Shown: positions 29,161-38,266 of the stretch, piece by piece
How positions within the stretch are numbered: position 1 is the stretch's first letter
Layout of the letters: the number at the start of each line of letters is the position of its first letter
DNA from: Octadecabacter dasysiphoniae
GTDB taxonomy: Bacteria > Pseudomonadota > Alphaproteobacteria > Rhodobacterales > Rhodobacteraceae
DNA length: 64,000 nucleotides
NCBI RefSeq assembly: GCF_021532615.1
Contig: NZ_JAKGAQ010000001.1
Location: forward strand, 124,001-188,000
Direction of reading: 5' to 3'
Position numbers and translations under genes: made by a program
The notes under the pieces: model-generated
Database searches by the model: none
Told to the model about the DNA's origin: nothing
What the model saw: only the letters and a program-made list of their open reading frames with translations

Positions 29161-29862
29161 TTACTGACCTCCCAACACGGCTTGTTCGATCATCGGTTCA
29201 TCGCCGCTGCGATATTTCTTTATGTCTTCAAACAAGTTCTGGAACACACGCCCCGACAAAAGAACAAAGGCGATCGGCAGGGTGATCAGGAACCACCAGA
29301 CCATGACATTGTTCGTTCCGGTCACGATCATGAAGTTATTGCCCGCGTTTGCGACCACACCCATGGATGTAACAATAACCAAAAGGCAAATGCCCCACCA
29401 CAGTACCGCGTCAAGCGACAGCAATACCATCTGAGGGAAACGCCCCATCTTTGATCGGAATTCAGAAAACGACAGGTGCGTTCGAAGCCGCACGTTATAA
29501 CTGCATCCCGTCCAGGTCATGATCAAGAACAGGTATCCCGGAACTGTCGTGGACCATGGGAACTGTTCCGAAAAGACGAAACGCCGGATGACTTCGACAA
29601 AGATGATTGCGCCGATCAGCAAATAGGTGACGACCATCAGCGTGGATTCAAGATTACGGTCAACCCATGGGGCAACGCGGTAAACCCATGCCACAAGCAG
29701 GCCACCCGCCAATGTCATGACAATACCCCAAAGCCAGACACCATCACCGCGCATCGCGGATCTGAGTTGGAAAAAATCTGGCTCCGAACCTGTAACAAGG
29801 TCGGCAAAAATAATGCCAAGCTGCGCGAATATCGTCGCTGCGCCTGATATCGACTCGATCAT
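29161..29862 (-). CDS. dctQ: TRAP transporter small permease subunit (DctQ)
   Basis: 233-residue DctQ-type subunit with four or five spans; the last three (VTYLLIGAIIFVEVIRRF, WTGCSYNVRLRTHLSFSEFR region, VMVWWFLITLPIAFVLL) form the DctQ core. An extra N-terminal span makes it longer than the ~160-residue family mean. I chose ATG at 29862 because GGGAGGG lies just upstream. A start at 29889 would add nine residues without a site. Confidence 0.86.
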   Translation of the reverse strand: MIESISGAATIFAQLGIIFADLVTGSEPDFFQLRSAMRGDGVWLWGIVMTLAGGLLVAWVYRVAPWVDRNLESTLMVVTYLLIGAIIFVEVIRRFVFSEQFPWSTTVPGYLFLIMTWTGCSYNVRLRTHLSFSEFRSKMGRFPQMVLLSLDAVLWWGICLLVIVTSMGVVANAGNNFMIVTGTNNVMVWWFLITLPIAFVLLSGRVFQNLFEDIKKYRSGDEPMIEQAVLGGQ

Positions 29863-29953
29863 AGGTGTCCCTCCCAAGGATGGCGTCATCGCAATGACCC
29901 CAACTATGCGCCGTGAATAGTTCCGGCGTCTATGTTCATCTTATCATAAAAAT

Positions 29954-29981
29954 GGGGCGGAGGGCTGATGCCCACCGCCCC
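29954..29981 (-). terminator. Hairpin between dctP and dctQ
   Basis: GGGGCGG and CCGCCCC form a 7-bp outer stem enclosing an inner GGGC/GCCC pairing. On the minus strand it is followed by a T-run. It stands right after the dctP stop, inside the operon, so it probably attenuates transcription into the permease genes. Confidence 0.75.
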
Positions 29982-30008
29982 AAAGGTCTTGCTACTGAAG
30001 GGCGACCC

Positions 30009-31238
30009 TTAGGTGCGCCACCAGCGGCGTGGTTCAACGTTCTCAGCGAGCGTGTGCGGGTTCTGACGCGCCACGTCGTAGATTTCCTGATACGTGTCGC
30101 GGCCACCGGCCCAACCGTTGATGCGCTCGCGCCACTGTTCCCATGGACCAGGCTGGAATTCTGGGGAAGACATTTCCTCAGCTTCGCGCAAGGCTTCTGC
30201 GGACAGGAACGCAGGCTTCACGTCGTTCTCTGCAAAGATCGTGCCAGGCATGACCGGATCAGAGAAACCAACAGTGTTAACAAGCGCTGCTTCGTTGGCG
30301 GCCTGCACGTGAACCTGCGCAAGATACGCGGATTCCATGATGGCATCCTGAAGGTGTGCTTCCATTGCGTCAAAGACAGAGGCGTTCATGCCTGTGTGCT
30401 CTGTACCGCAGAAGAAACGCAGATCGACGGACTGTGTCACAGCAGGGGACATGTTGGCGTATGCAACAGCAGACGCCCATGTTTCCGCACCATCAATCAG
30501 ACCCGTGCGCAGCGCGTCGAGTGTTTCAGCCCATGCCACTGGCACTGGGTTGAGGTCCATAAGCTCCATCGCGATACGACCAAGCTGTGTGCCTGTTACG
30601 CGGTTCTTTGTACCAGCAAGCTCGGTCACGGATGTGACGAGTGGCTTGTCAGCAAAGCTGGAACCCAACTGAATGCCGCGAAGTTCGGCATGGCTGAACA
30701 GGAACTTCAGACCGTGGCGTTCCTCGAGAGGGTTACGCAGCAGGTCCATGGACTCTGGTGAGTACAAGAAGTGGTAGATGTCGCCGCGTGTACGGAACAT
30801 GTACGCGTAATCCAGAACGTTCAGGTATGGTGTGGAACCGGCAGAGTTCTGCGTGGACGCAGAATACATGTCGATCACGCCCAACTGGGCTTTTTCAGCA
30901 CAGGACAACTGACCACAAATCTGGTTGTCGCCGATGAACTCAACGCGAATTTCGCCTTCGGTCCGCTCCTCGAGGTCGAGTGCGAACTGGATAACACCAG
31001 CGCGTTCGATCAGAAGGTTTTGTGCGTTAAAACCAGCGGCGCCCAGCGTCAGCTGATGCTTTGGTTCTTTCGCGTAACGCTTCTCGTATGTTGATTCGGC
31101 AGCCTTCGCGATGTTTGGCAGCGTGATCGCGCCAGTCATTGCAGCCGCACCCATAACGACGGATGAGATGCCGTAACGACCTGTTAACTTGAACAAATCA
31201 CGGCGTGAAATGGTGCTGAGCACCTTCGATGCTTTCAT
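30009..31238 (-). CDS. dctP: TRAP transporter substrate-binding protein (DctP), Tat-type signal
   Basis: Periplasmic solute-binding protein of 409 residues. The N-terminus carries SRRDLFK followed by a hydrophobic stretch and an Ala-rich end (NIAKAAES), a twin-arginine export signal. The mature part has DctP features such as LAGTKNRVTGTQLGRIAMELMDLNPVPVAWAETLDALRTGLIDGAETW. It is longer than the usual ~330 residues. A GGAGG site precedes the ATG. The ligand is not deducible; the divergent GMC oxidoreductase suggests an alcohol or hydroxylated acid. Confidence 0.87.
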   Translation of the reverse strand: MKASKVLSTISRRDLFKLTGRYGISSVVMGAAAMTGAITLPNIAKAAESTYEKRYAKEPKHQLTLGAAGFNAQNLLIERAGVIQFALDLEERTEGEIRVEFIGDNQICGQLSCAEKAQLGVIDMYSASTQNSAGSTPYLNVLDYAYMFRTRGDIYHFLYSPESMDLLRNPLEERHGLKFLFSHAELRGIQLGSSFADKPLVTSVTELAGTKNRVTGTQLGRIAMELMDLNPVPVAWAETLDALRTGLIDGAETWASAVAYANMSPAVTQSVDLRFFCGTEHTGMNASVFDAMEAHLQDAIMESAYLAQVHVQAANEAALVNTVGFSDPVMPGTIFAENDVKPAFLSAEALREAEEMSSPEFQPGPWEQWRERINGWAGGRDTYQEIYDVARQNPHTLAENVEPRRWWRT

Positions 31239-31260
31239 TTATATTCCTCCCTTGCGCAAG

Positions 31261-31281
31261 ATTGATACTTGCAGTCTCAAT
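31261..31281. promoter_or_regulatory. Candidate IclR operator between dctP and the GMC oxidoreductase gene
   Basis: A 21-bp dyad has outer arms ATTGA and TCAAT and inner arms ACT and AGT, so 8 of 10 position pairs are symmetrical. It lies 23 bp upstream of dctP and about 74 bp upstream of the GMC gene, in their shared promoter region. A separate 10-bp palindrome CTTGCGCAAG adjoins it at 31251-31260. Confidence 0.45.
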
Positions 31282-31354
31282 AGTGTGAGGTTTTATTACG
31301 TTGAGGCAAGTCTTAATTTCGACTCTGTCTCTTTTTTGGTCAAGGAGACCCGCA

Positions 31355-32971
31355 ATGGAAAACTTACAAGCAGACTATATCGTTGTCGGTGCCGGCTCTG
31401 CGGGTTGCGTTGTCGCGAACCGGCTCAGCGCGAACCCCGCCAACAAGGTGATCCTGCTTGAGGCTGGCGGGCGCGACTTGAACCCCTGGATTCATATTCC
31501 GGTCGGGTATTTCAAAACCATTCATAATCCCAAAGTGGACTGGTGTTATAAGACCGAGCCCGATCCCGGCCTGAATGGCCGATCAATTGAATGGCCGCGC
31601 GGTAAGGTTCTGGGCGGATCATCTTCGCTGAACGGGCTGCTATATGTGCGCGGCCAATCGCAAGACTATGATCGCTGGCGGCAAATGGGCAACGCGGGAT
31701 GGGGTTGGGACGACGTGCTGCCCCTGTTCAAGCGTGCAGAAAACAATGAACGCGGCGCCGATGAATATCACGGCAACGAAGGCCCGCTGTCCGTATCCAA
31801 CATGCGAATTCAACGCCCGATTACAGACGCTTGGGTCGCGGCGGCGCAGGCTGCGGGATACCCGTTTAATCCCGATTATAACGGCGCAGACCAAGAAGGC
31901 GTCGGGTTCTTCCAACTTACGTCGCGCAATGGCCGCCGATGCAGCGCGGCTGTCGCGTACCTCAACCCGGCGCGGTCACGTGATAATTTGCAGATCATCA
32001 CGCATGCCGCTGTTGATAAGGTTGTCGTTGAAGGCAAACGTGCGACCAGCGTTCTTTATACCGATAAAAAGGGTGTCCAGCACAAGGTCACGGCCAATCG
32101 CGAAATCATCCTGTCCGGCGGTGCGATCAATTCACCCCAGCTGCTGATGCTGTCAGGGATCGGTGAGGCGGAACAGCTGCGCGACAACGGAATTGATGTG
32201 GTCTCGGACCTGCCGGGTGTGGGCAAAAACATGCAAGACCATTTGCAGGCTCGGCTGGTTTACAAAACCAAAGAACCGACGCTGAATGACGAAGTGAGCA
32301 GCCTAATGGGGCAGGCCAAGATCGGGCTGAAATATCTGATGTTCCGTGCGGGGCCGATGACGATGGCTGCCAGCCTTGCTACGGGATTTTTGAAAACACG
32401 CGAAGATTTGGACACGCCTGATATTCAGTTTCACGTCCAACCGCTGTCAGCGGAAAACCCCGGCAAGGGCGCGGACAAATTCAGCGCCTTCACAATGTCT
32501 GTGTGCCAGCTGCGCCCTGAATCGCGCGGTGAAATTCGTCTAAAATCAAAAGACCCGCGTGCATATCCCGCGATCATCCCGAATTATCTGGCGACGAAAA
32601 CCGATTGTGACACGGTTGTCGCTGGTGTGAATATCGCGCGCACCATTGCACGCCACGCGCCGCTTACGTCGAAAATCTCGGAAGAATTCCGGCCCCATGC
32701 GGACCTTGACATCAACGATTACGACGCGACGTTGGATTGGGCCCGCAACAACACGGCTTCGATTTATCACCCAACCGGAACTTGCAAAATGGGCACGGGC
32801 AAAGACGCCGTCGTGGATGCGCGTTTGCGGGTGCATGGCATTGATGGGCTGCGGGTGGCGGATTGTTCAATCATGCCTGAAATCGTGTCCGGCAACACCA
32901 ATGCTCCAGCGATCATGATCGGTGAAAAATGCAGCGACCTTGTGTTGGAGGACGCAAAAGCATTCGCATGA
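31355..32971 (+). CDS. GMC-family FAD oxidoreductase (choline/alcohol dehydrogenase type)
   Basis: 538-residue flavoenzyme oxidising a primary alcohol or similar group. The FAD site [19 protein letters not shown] is at residues about 9-27. GMC signature 1 is around [21 protein letters not shown] (about 83), signature 2 is [15 protein letters not shown] (about 255), and the C-terminal catalytic His and Asn lie in [10 protein letters not shown] and [11 protein letters not shown] start at ATG 31355 after AAGGAG; the frame open from 31301 has no site. It is divergent from the TRAP operon, implying uptake then oxidation of the same compound. Confidence 0.9.
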   Translation: MENLQADYIVVGAGSAGCVVANRLSANPANKVILLEAGGRDLNPWIHIPVGYFKTIHNPKVDWCYKTEPDPGLNGRSIEWPRGKVLGGSSSLNGLLYVRGQSQDYDRWRQMGNAGWGWDDVLPLFKRAENNERGADEYHGNEGPLSVSNMRIQRPITDAWVAAAQAAGYPFNPDYNGADQEGVGFFQLTSRNGRRCSAAVAYLNPARSRDNLQIITHAAVDKVVVEGKRATSVLYTDKKGVQHKVTANREIILSGGAINSPQLLMLSGIGEAEQLRDNGIDVVSDLPGVGKNMQDHLQARLVYKTKEPTLNDEVSSLMGQAKIGLKYLMFRAGPMTMAASLATGFLKTREDLDTPDIQFHVQPLSAENPGKGADKFSAFTMSVCQLRPESRGEIRLKSKDPRAYPAIIPNYLATKTDCDTVVAGVNIARTIARHAPLTSKISEEFRPHADLDINDYDATLDWARNNTASIYHPTGTCKMGTGKDAVVDARLRVHGIDGLRVADCSIMPEIVSGNTNAPAIMIGEKCSDLVLEDAKAFA

Positions 32972-33071
32972 TGTTGGTTTAGACAAAACTTTTTGTGTAC
33001 TGGGCGCTGGGGGCCATTGCGTCTGGCGATCCAAACTTTAGCGTAGGGCAAACGCCAAAGGGGAAGCTGAC

Positions 33072-33911
33072 ATGACATACACGCCACCAAAAGTCTGGAC
33101 TTGGGATTCTGAAAGTGGCGGCAAGTTTGCCAGCATCAACCGGCCGATCGCGGGGCCGACCCACGACAAAGACCTGCCGACAGGCAAACACAATCTTCAG
33201 CTTCATTCGCTGGCCACACCGAATGGTGTAAAAGTCACTGTAATGCTCGAAGAATTGCTGGCGGCGGGCCATGCCGGTGCGGAATACGACGCGTGGTTCA
33301 TCGATATTCAGGAAGGCGATCAGTTTTCATCCGGTTTTGTCGATCTGAACCCTAATTCCAAAATCCCGGCCCTTTACGACAAGCAAACAGGCGTGCGTGT
33401 TTTTGAATCTGGCGCGATTCTGCTGTACCTCGCGGAAAAATTCCGTGCGTTCCTTCCACGCGATATCGAAGGGCGGACAGAAACGCTGAACTGGCTGTTC
33501 TGGCTGCAAGGGTCCGCGCCATATCTGGGCGGCGGCTTTGGCCATTTTTACGCCTACGCGCCCGAAAAATTCGAATACCCGATTAACCGGTTCACGATGG
33601 AAGCAAAGCGCCAGTTGGACGTTCTTGATCAACAACTTGAGGACAACCGCTACCTCGCGGGGGCCGAATACACGATTGCCGATATGGCGACGGCCCCGTG
33701 GTACGGCGCGCTGGTTAAAGGGTTGGTTTACGACGCGGCTGAATTTTTGGACGTCGAAAGCTATGAAAACGTCAACCGTTGGGCCAACGACGTGATGGCA
33801 CGCCCGGCGTTTCAGCGCGGCAAAATGGTCAACCGCGCCTGGGGCGAGCTGCACGAACAACTGCGCGAACGCCATAATGCATCAGATTTTGACGGTGTGC
33901 CCAAAGGCTAG
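33072..33911 (+). CDS. yghU: Glutathione S-transferase family protein, YghU-like disulfide-bond oxidoreductase
   Basis: 279-residue cytoplasmic GST of the Nu class. A ~45-residue N-terminal extension precedes the thioredoxin-like domain ([22 protein letters not shown]), with NPNSKIPAL and [13 protein letters not shown] in the glutathione site. The C-terminal helical domain includes [21 protein letters not shown]. YghU enzymes bind two glutathiones and reduce disulfides or peroxides. It is 100 bp after the GMC gene, so co-transcription is possible but not certain. Confidence 0.88.
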   Translation: MTYTPPKVWTWDSESGGKFASINRPIAGPTHDKDLPTGKHNLQLHSLATPNGVKVTVMLEELLAAGHAGAEYDAWFIDIQEGDQFSSGFVDLNPNSKIPALYDKQTGVRVFESGAILLYLAEKFRAFLPRDIEGRTETLNWLFWLQGSAPYLGGGFGHFYAYAPEKFEYPINRFTMEAKRQLDVLDQQLEDNRYLAGAEYTIADMATAPWYGALVKGLVYDAAEFLDVESYENVNRWANDVMARPAFQRGKMVNRAWGELHEQLRERHNASDFDGVPKG

Positions 33912-33955
33912 GCCGTCTATTTTCGCGATGTCCCTCGGATCAAACAATCCAGACG

Positions 33956-34975
33956 TCAGCGCAGCGATGCCGTGCTTTCCCGAACGACGAGGGATACGGG
34001 CAAGACAGCCGCTTGATCTGAATTCGCTTCATTGGGGGTAACGATCCGCGCCATCAGCATTTTCGCGGCAGTTTCCCCAATCATCAAGCGGTCCTGCTGG
34101 ATGGTCGTCAGCGGCGGAATGAAATGTTCGGCCAAATCGATGTCATCAAACCCCATGACCGATACATCGTCGGGCACCTTGAAACCACGGCGCGACAGTT
34201 CTGCGATAAACCCCATCGCCAGTTGGTCTGACGCACAGAAAACCGCAGTGGGGCGGTCATGCAGCCCGACCCACTTCAGTGCAGCCTGACACCCCGCCGC
34301 GAGCGAAAAGTCGCCGTCGATGATCCATTCCGGCCGTTGCTCAAGCTTCAGATGTTCGACCTCGTCGACAAAAGCATCCTTGCGGCTGTGCATCAAAACA
34401 TTGCCCTCGGGGCCGGTCACATGGGCGATCTTGCGATGGCCGAGGTCATACAAATGGTTCACTGCGGTGCGCGTCCCCTGACGGTTTTGGCACCGAACTG
34501 ACGGGAAATTGGCACCGTCAATCCATTCGCAGGCAAACAGGATACGATTGGCTTGCGGGGCGGTTTCAAGCATCTCCACGATGTCCGCATCCAGACCACC
34601 ATCAAGGATGATCATTCCGTCTGCGCGGGCATCATCCAGATAATCGATCAGCCGTTCGCCGCTGTCGTGCACCTGTTTGGTACTGGCAATCAGCATTGAG
34701 TATCCCTGCTGCGACAGGTTGCGCGAAATGCCTTCGAGGATCGCGGAAAAGAACGGATTGGCCAAATCAGGGAGCAAAACAAGAACCGAATGCGCGCGCT
34801 GGGTCCGCAGGTTTCTTGCGGCACGATTGATGCGATAGCCGGTGATTTTCACGGCTTCTGACACACGTCGACGGGTTGATTCGGATACGACATTCGGGTT
34901 CGAAAGCGTACGGGAGACCGTCGCCGTCGAAACTTTTGCGACCCGTGCAACATCCTGAAGTGTCGAGGTTTTCAC
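33956..34975 (-). CDS. LacI-family repressor of the adjacent sugar operon
   Basis: 339-residue regulator starting at GTG. The LacI helix-turn-helix is LQDVARVAKVSTATVSRTLSNP (residues about 5-26), with the hinge NRAARNLRTQ, followed by a periplasmic-binding-like effector domain. It is divergent from the sugar ABC operon. The two palindromes TGTAATCGATTACA/TGCA between them are typical LacI-family sites with a central CG. One of them lies 32 bp upstream of this gene, so autoregulation is likely. Confidence 0.9.
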   Translation of the reverse strand: MKTSTLQDVARVAKVSTATVSRTLSNPNVVSESTRRRVSEAVKITGYRINRAARNLRTQRAHSVLVLLPDLANPFFSAILEGISRNLSQQGYSMLIASTKQVHDSGERLIDYLDDARADGMIILDGGLDADIVEMLETAPQANRILFACEWIDGANFPSVRCQNRQGTRTAVNHLYDLGHRKIAHVTGPEGNVLMHSRKDAFVDEVEHLKLEQRPEWIIDGDFSLAAGCQAALKWVGLHDRPTAVFCASDQLAMGFIAELSRRGFKVPDDVSVMGFDDIDLAEHFIPPLTTIQQDRLMIGETAAKMLMARIVTPNEANSDQAAVLPVSLVVRESTASLR

Positions 34976-35006
34976 TGCTTATTCGCCCTGCAATTCTCGT
35001 CGTCTT

Positions 35007-35070
35007 TGTAATCGATTACATATTTTGTTGACAGAAACATCAACCACGTTTCAAAATGTAATCGATTGCA
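35007..35070. promoter_or_regulatory. Sugar-operon promoter flanked by two LacI-type operators
   Basis: TGTAATCGATTACA at 35007-35020 is a perfect 14-bp palindrome. TGTAATCGATTGCA at 35057-35070 differs from it in one base. Their centres are exactly 50 bp apart. Between them lies TTGACA at 35028-35033 and, 18 bp on, CAAAAT at 35052-35057 as a -10. The downstream operator begins at the -10 and covers the transcription start, and the pair could bind one tetramer or two dimers by looping. Confidence 0.88.
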
Positions 35071-35136
35071 GAGTGAGAGGATCACGACGCGATCTCAAAA
35101 TTATCGGCGGATATCCGCATTTTCTGGGAGGAAAAA

Positions 35137-36366
35137 ATGTCTAAAACCTTGAAGTCTTTGTTGGTCGGGACGGCACTCACGGCTGCGTCCGCGGCAACTG
35201 CAATCGAATTGGAAGTCACCCATTGGTGGACATCCGGTGGCGAAGCCGCAGCCGTCGCAGAATTTGCCGACGCGTGGAATGCCACAGGCAACACATGGGT
35301 TGATGGCGCAATCGCCGGTTCCGGCAGCACTGCGCGCCCCATCATTATTTCCCGCATTATCGGCGGTGATCCAATGGCAGCGACACAGCTGAACCACGGT
35401 CGCCAAGCACAAGAATTGATCGAAGCGGGCCTTCTTCTTGACCTTACTGACGTCGCAGAGGCTGGCGGTTGGGCGGACATCGTAAACCCTTCATCCTTGC
35501 TCGATGCTTGTACGCTGGACGGTAAAATTTATTGCGTGCCGGTCAACATCCACTCCGCACAGTGGATCTGGTTGTCGCACGCTGCGTATGAAAATGCGGG
35601 CCTTGAAATTCCGGCGGACTGGAATGAATTTGTCGCCTCCGCTGGTGATCTCGAGGCGGCTGGGACCCTGCCATTGGCAATGGGTCAGCAGGGCTGGCAA
35701 CAAAACATCGCGTTTGGCGCCATCACGATTGCTGTTGCAGGCCTTGATGCGTGGAAAGCCGTGAACATCGACAAAGACGCGGACGTGGCGCGCGGTGCAG
35801 AATACACTGCAGCATGGGAAGCCATCGCGAACGCCCGTGAACTTGCCCGCGCATCGAACGTTCAGGACTGGAACCAAGCGACAAATATGGTCATCACCGG
35901 ACAAGCCGGTGCGCAGATCATGGGTGACTGGGCGCAAGGTGAATTTGCCGTGGCTGAACAGGTCGAAGGTGAAGATTACTCCTGTCTTCCCGGCCTTGGC
36001 CTGAACCCGGTGCTCGATACTGGTGGCGACGCATTCTACTTCCCGGTGAACGATGATCCGGAAATTACAGGTGCTCAAAAAGAGCTCGCGGCATTGCTGA
36101 TTTCCCCGGAAGTTCAGGTGTCCTTCAACCTCGCCAAAGGGTCGCTGCCCGTGCGTGGTGACATCGATATGTCCTCCGCAAATGGCTGCATGCAGAAAGG
36201 CCTTGGCATCTTGGCTGACGGCGGCGTGCTGCCATCGGCTGATATCGCGTTCTCTCAGGACTCCATGCTTCAAATCGAAGATCTGATGGCGCAGTTCTGG
36301 TCTGGCGACATGTCCGCGGCAGATGCGCAAGCCTCCTATGCGCAGCTGATCGAGGACGCAGACTAA
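35137..36366 (+). CDS. Sugar ABC transporter substrate-binding protein
   Basis: 409-residue periplasmic protein with a signal peptide (MSKTLKSLLVGTALTAASAATA). The mature start IELEVTHWWTSGGEAAAVAEFADAW resembles glucose or mannose and oligosaccharide binding proteins of the CUT1 family. GGGAGG precedes the ATG. It is first in an eight-gene operon, followed by a strong hairpin. The substrate is unknown; four cysteines (near 130, 138, 285, 342) might form disulfides. Confidence 0.85.
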   Translation: MSKTLKSLLVGTALTAASAATAIELEVTHWWTSGGEAAAVAEFADAWNATGNTWVDGAIAGSGSTARPIIISRIIGGDPMAATQLNHGRQAQELIEAGLLLDLTDVAEAGGWADIVNPSSLLDACTLDGKIYCVPVNIHSAQWIWLSHAAYENAGLEIPADWNEFVASAGDLEAAGTLPLAMGQQGWQQNIAFGAITIAVAGLDAWKAVNIDKDADVARGAEYTAAWEAIANARELARASNVQDWNQATNMVITGQAGAQIMGDWAQGEFAVAEQVEGEDYSCLPGLGLNPVLDTGGDAFYFPVNDDPEITGAQKELAALLISPEVQVSFNLAKGSLPVRGDIDMSSANGCMQKGLGILADGGVLPSADIAFSQDSMLQIEDLMAQFWSGDMSAADAQASYAQLIEDAD

Positions 36367-36381
36367 GCGATCCATCGATCC

Positions 36382-36407
36382 GGCCCGGCGGCGTGATCTG
36401 CCGGGCC
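36382..36407 (+). terminator. Intercistronic hairpin after the sugar-binding protein gene
   Basis: A perfect 8-bp GC stem, GGCCCGGC and GCCGGGCC, encloses a 10-base loop. No T-run follows, so it is better read as a 3'-end stabiliser or weak attenuator than a full terminator. Confidence 0.6.
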
Positions 36408-36444
36408 ACATCACCCTACATTTCATTGATACGGAGCCGACACG

Positions 36445-37362
36445 ATGACCGTGCCCTCGGACCCCCCCGCCACTACCGCCAAGCGCCCTAACCGGTTGCT
36501 TAAGAACTGGATGGCAAAGCTGGCGTCGCTGCCGATGATCCTGACGGCGCTTGTCGTCTTTGCTGGTGGCACTGCATGGACCGTGACCTATTCGTTTACC
36601 GGATCGCGGATGCTGCCCAGAACGAATTGGGTCGGCTTTGATCAATACGAACGACTTTGGAACACGGATCGCTGGATAATCTCGATTAAGAACCTCGGGA
36701 TTTATGGTGTTTGCTCAATGGTGCTCACGCTGGTGATCGGTTTCACCCTCGCGGCGTGTCTGGACCGCAAAATCCGTTTCGAAAGCGCCTTTCGCTCCAT
36801 TTTCCTATACCCTTTCGCGCTGTCCTTCGTGGTCACCGGCCTTGTCTGGCAGTGGATTTTGAACCCCGATTTCGGCCTGCAAAGCATCGTGCGCGGTTGG
36901 GGCTGGGAAAGCTTTACATTCAACCCGCTGAACGATCCTAACACCGTTATTTACGGACTTTTGATCGCAGGGTTGTGGCAGGGCACGGGGCTGATCATGT
37001 GCATCATGCTCGCTGGTTTGCGCGGCATTGACGAAGACATCTGGAAAGCCGCCCGCGTCGACGGGATCGGCACGGTGAAAACCTACGTTATGGTGATCAT
37101 TCCGATGATGCGCCCCGTCTTTATCACGGCCCTCGTGCTTATCGCGTCCAGTATCATAAAATTGTACGACCTCGTTGTTGCACAAACTGGTGGCGGACCG
37201 GGCCTAAGCTCCGAAGTGCCCGCCAAATACGTCATTGAATATATGTTCCGCGCCCAGAATTTGGGCCAAGGCTTCGCGGCCTCGACCATGATGTTGTGCT
37301 CTGTTGTGATCATCCTGATCCCATGGGCCTACCTCGAATTTGGAGGCAAGAAACGTGGCTGA
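36445..37362 (+). CDS. Sugar ABC transporter permease (MalF type)
   Basis: 305-residue membrane protein with six spans. The EAA motif reads EDIWKAARVDGIGTVKTYVMVIIPMMRPV near residue 195. It forms the membrane pore with the next permease. The end overlaps that gene by eight bases. CUT1 permeases of this type serve di- or oligosaccharides and glycosides as well as some monosaccharides. Confidence 0.88.
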   Translation: MTVPSDPPATTAKRPNRLLKNWMAKLASLPMILTALVVFAGGTAWTVTYSFTGSRMLPRTNWVGFDQYERLWNTDRWIISIKNLGIYGVCSMVLTLVIGFTLAACLDRKIRFESAFRSIFLYPFALSFVVTGLVWQWILNPDFGLQSIVRGWGWESFTFNPLNDPNTVIYGLLIAGLWQGTGLIMCIMLAGLRGIDEDIWKAARVDGIGTVKTYVMVIIPMMRPVFITALVLIASSIIKLYDLVVAQTGGGPGLSSEVPAKYVIEYMFRAQNLGQGFAASTMMLCSVVIILIPWAYLEFGGKKRG

Positions 37363-38260
37363 TATTTCAACAAACTCCGCAGCAGGTCCACGCGGCCCGA
37401 AACCCAAAAAGACGTTCTCGCGCGGCAATATCTTCCTGTATGGCACGCTGATTGTGGTCTCTATGTACTACCTTTTGCCGCTCTACGTGATGATCGTTAC
37501 TTCCCTAAAGGGGATGCCGGAAATCCGCATGGGCAACGTGTTTGGCCCGCCTATGGAAATCACATTCGAACCATGGGTCAAAGCCTGGTCAGAGGCCTGC
37601 ACGGGCATCAATTGCGATGGTCTGTCGCGCGGCTTTGGCAATTCTGTGCGCATTTTGATCCCCTCGATCCTGCTGTCCATCGCGATTGCATCGATCAACG
37701 GCTACGCACTGAGCAACTGGAAATTCAAAGGCTCAGAGACCTTTTTTACGATCCTCATCATCGGCGCGTTTATTCCGTATCAGACGATGCTTTATCCCAT
37801 CGTGATCATGTTGCGTGAAATCGGGCTTATGGGGTCCATCTGGGGTCTGGTTCTTGTCCATACGGTCTTCGGGATGCCGATATTGACGCTGCTGTTTCGC
37901 AATTATTTTACGTCAATCCCGGAAGAGTTGTTCAAAGCCGCGCGCGTGGACGGGGCCGGTTTCTGGCAGATTTATTTCCAAATCATGTTGCCGATGGCCC
38001 TGCCGATCTTTGTGGTGGCCATCATTTTGCAGGTCACAGGCATCTGGAACGACTTTTTGTTTGGCGTGATCTACACCAAACCGGCGACCTATCCGATGAC
38101 GGTGCAGCTCAATAACATCGTGAATTCAGTGCAGGGCGTCAAGGAATACAACGTCAATATGGCCGCAACTCTGCTGACAGGTCTGGTCCCTCTCATCATC
38201 TATTTTGCCTCCGGCAAACTCTTTGTCCGCGGCATCGCCGCTGGCGCAGTCAAAGGCTAA
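37355..38260 (+). CDS. Sugar ABC transporter permease (MalG type)
   Basis: 301-residue inner-membrane permease whose EAA motif EELFKAARVDGAGFWQIYFQIMLPMALPI lies near residue 190. I start at GTG 37355 (MADISTNSAAGPRG), because GGAGG lies eight bases upstream. A TTG at 37340 in the same frame lacks a site. A short loop, SEACTGINCDG (residues about 80-90), has two cysteines. It is followed after six bases by the ATPase gene. Confidence 0.87.
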   Translation: MADISTNSAAGPRGPKPKKTFSRGNIFLYGTLIVVSMYYLLPLYVMIVTSLKGMPEIRMGNVFGPPMEITFEPWVKAWSEACTGINCDGLSRGFGNSVRILIPSILLSIAIASINGYALSNWKFKGSETFFTILIIGAFIPYQTMLYPIVIMLREIGLMGSIWGLVLVHTVFGMPILTLLFRNYFTSIPEELFKAARVDGAGFWQIYFQIMLPMALPIFVVAIILQVTGIWNDFLFGVIYTKPATYPMTVQLNNIVNSVQGVKEYNVNMAATLLTGLVPLIIYFASGKLFVRGIAAGAVKG

Positions 38261-38266
38261 GAAATC

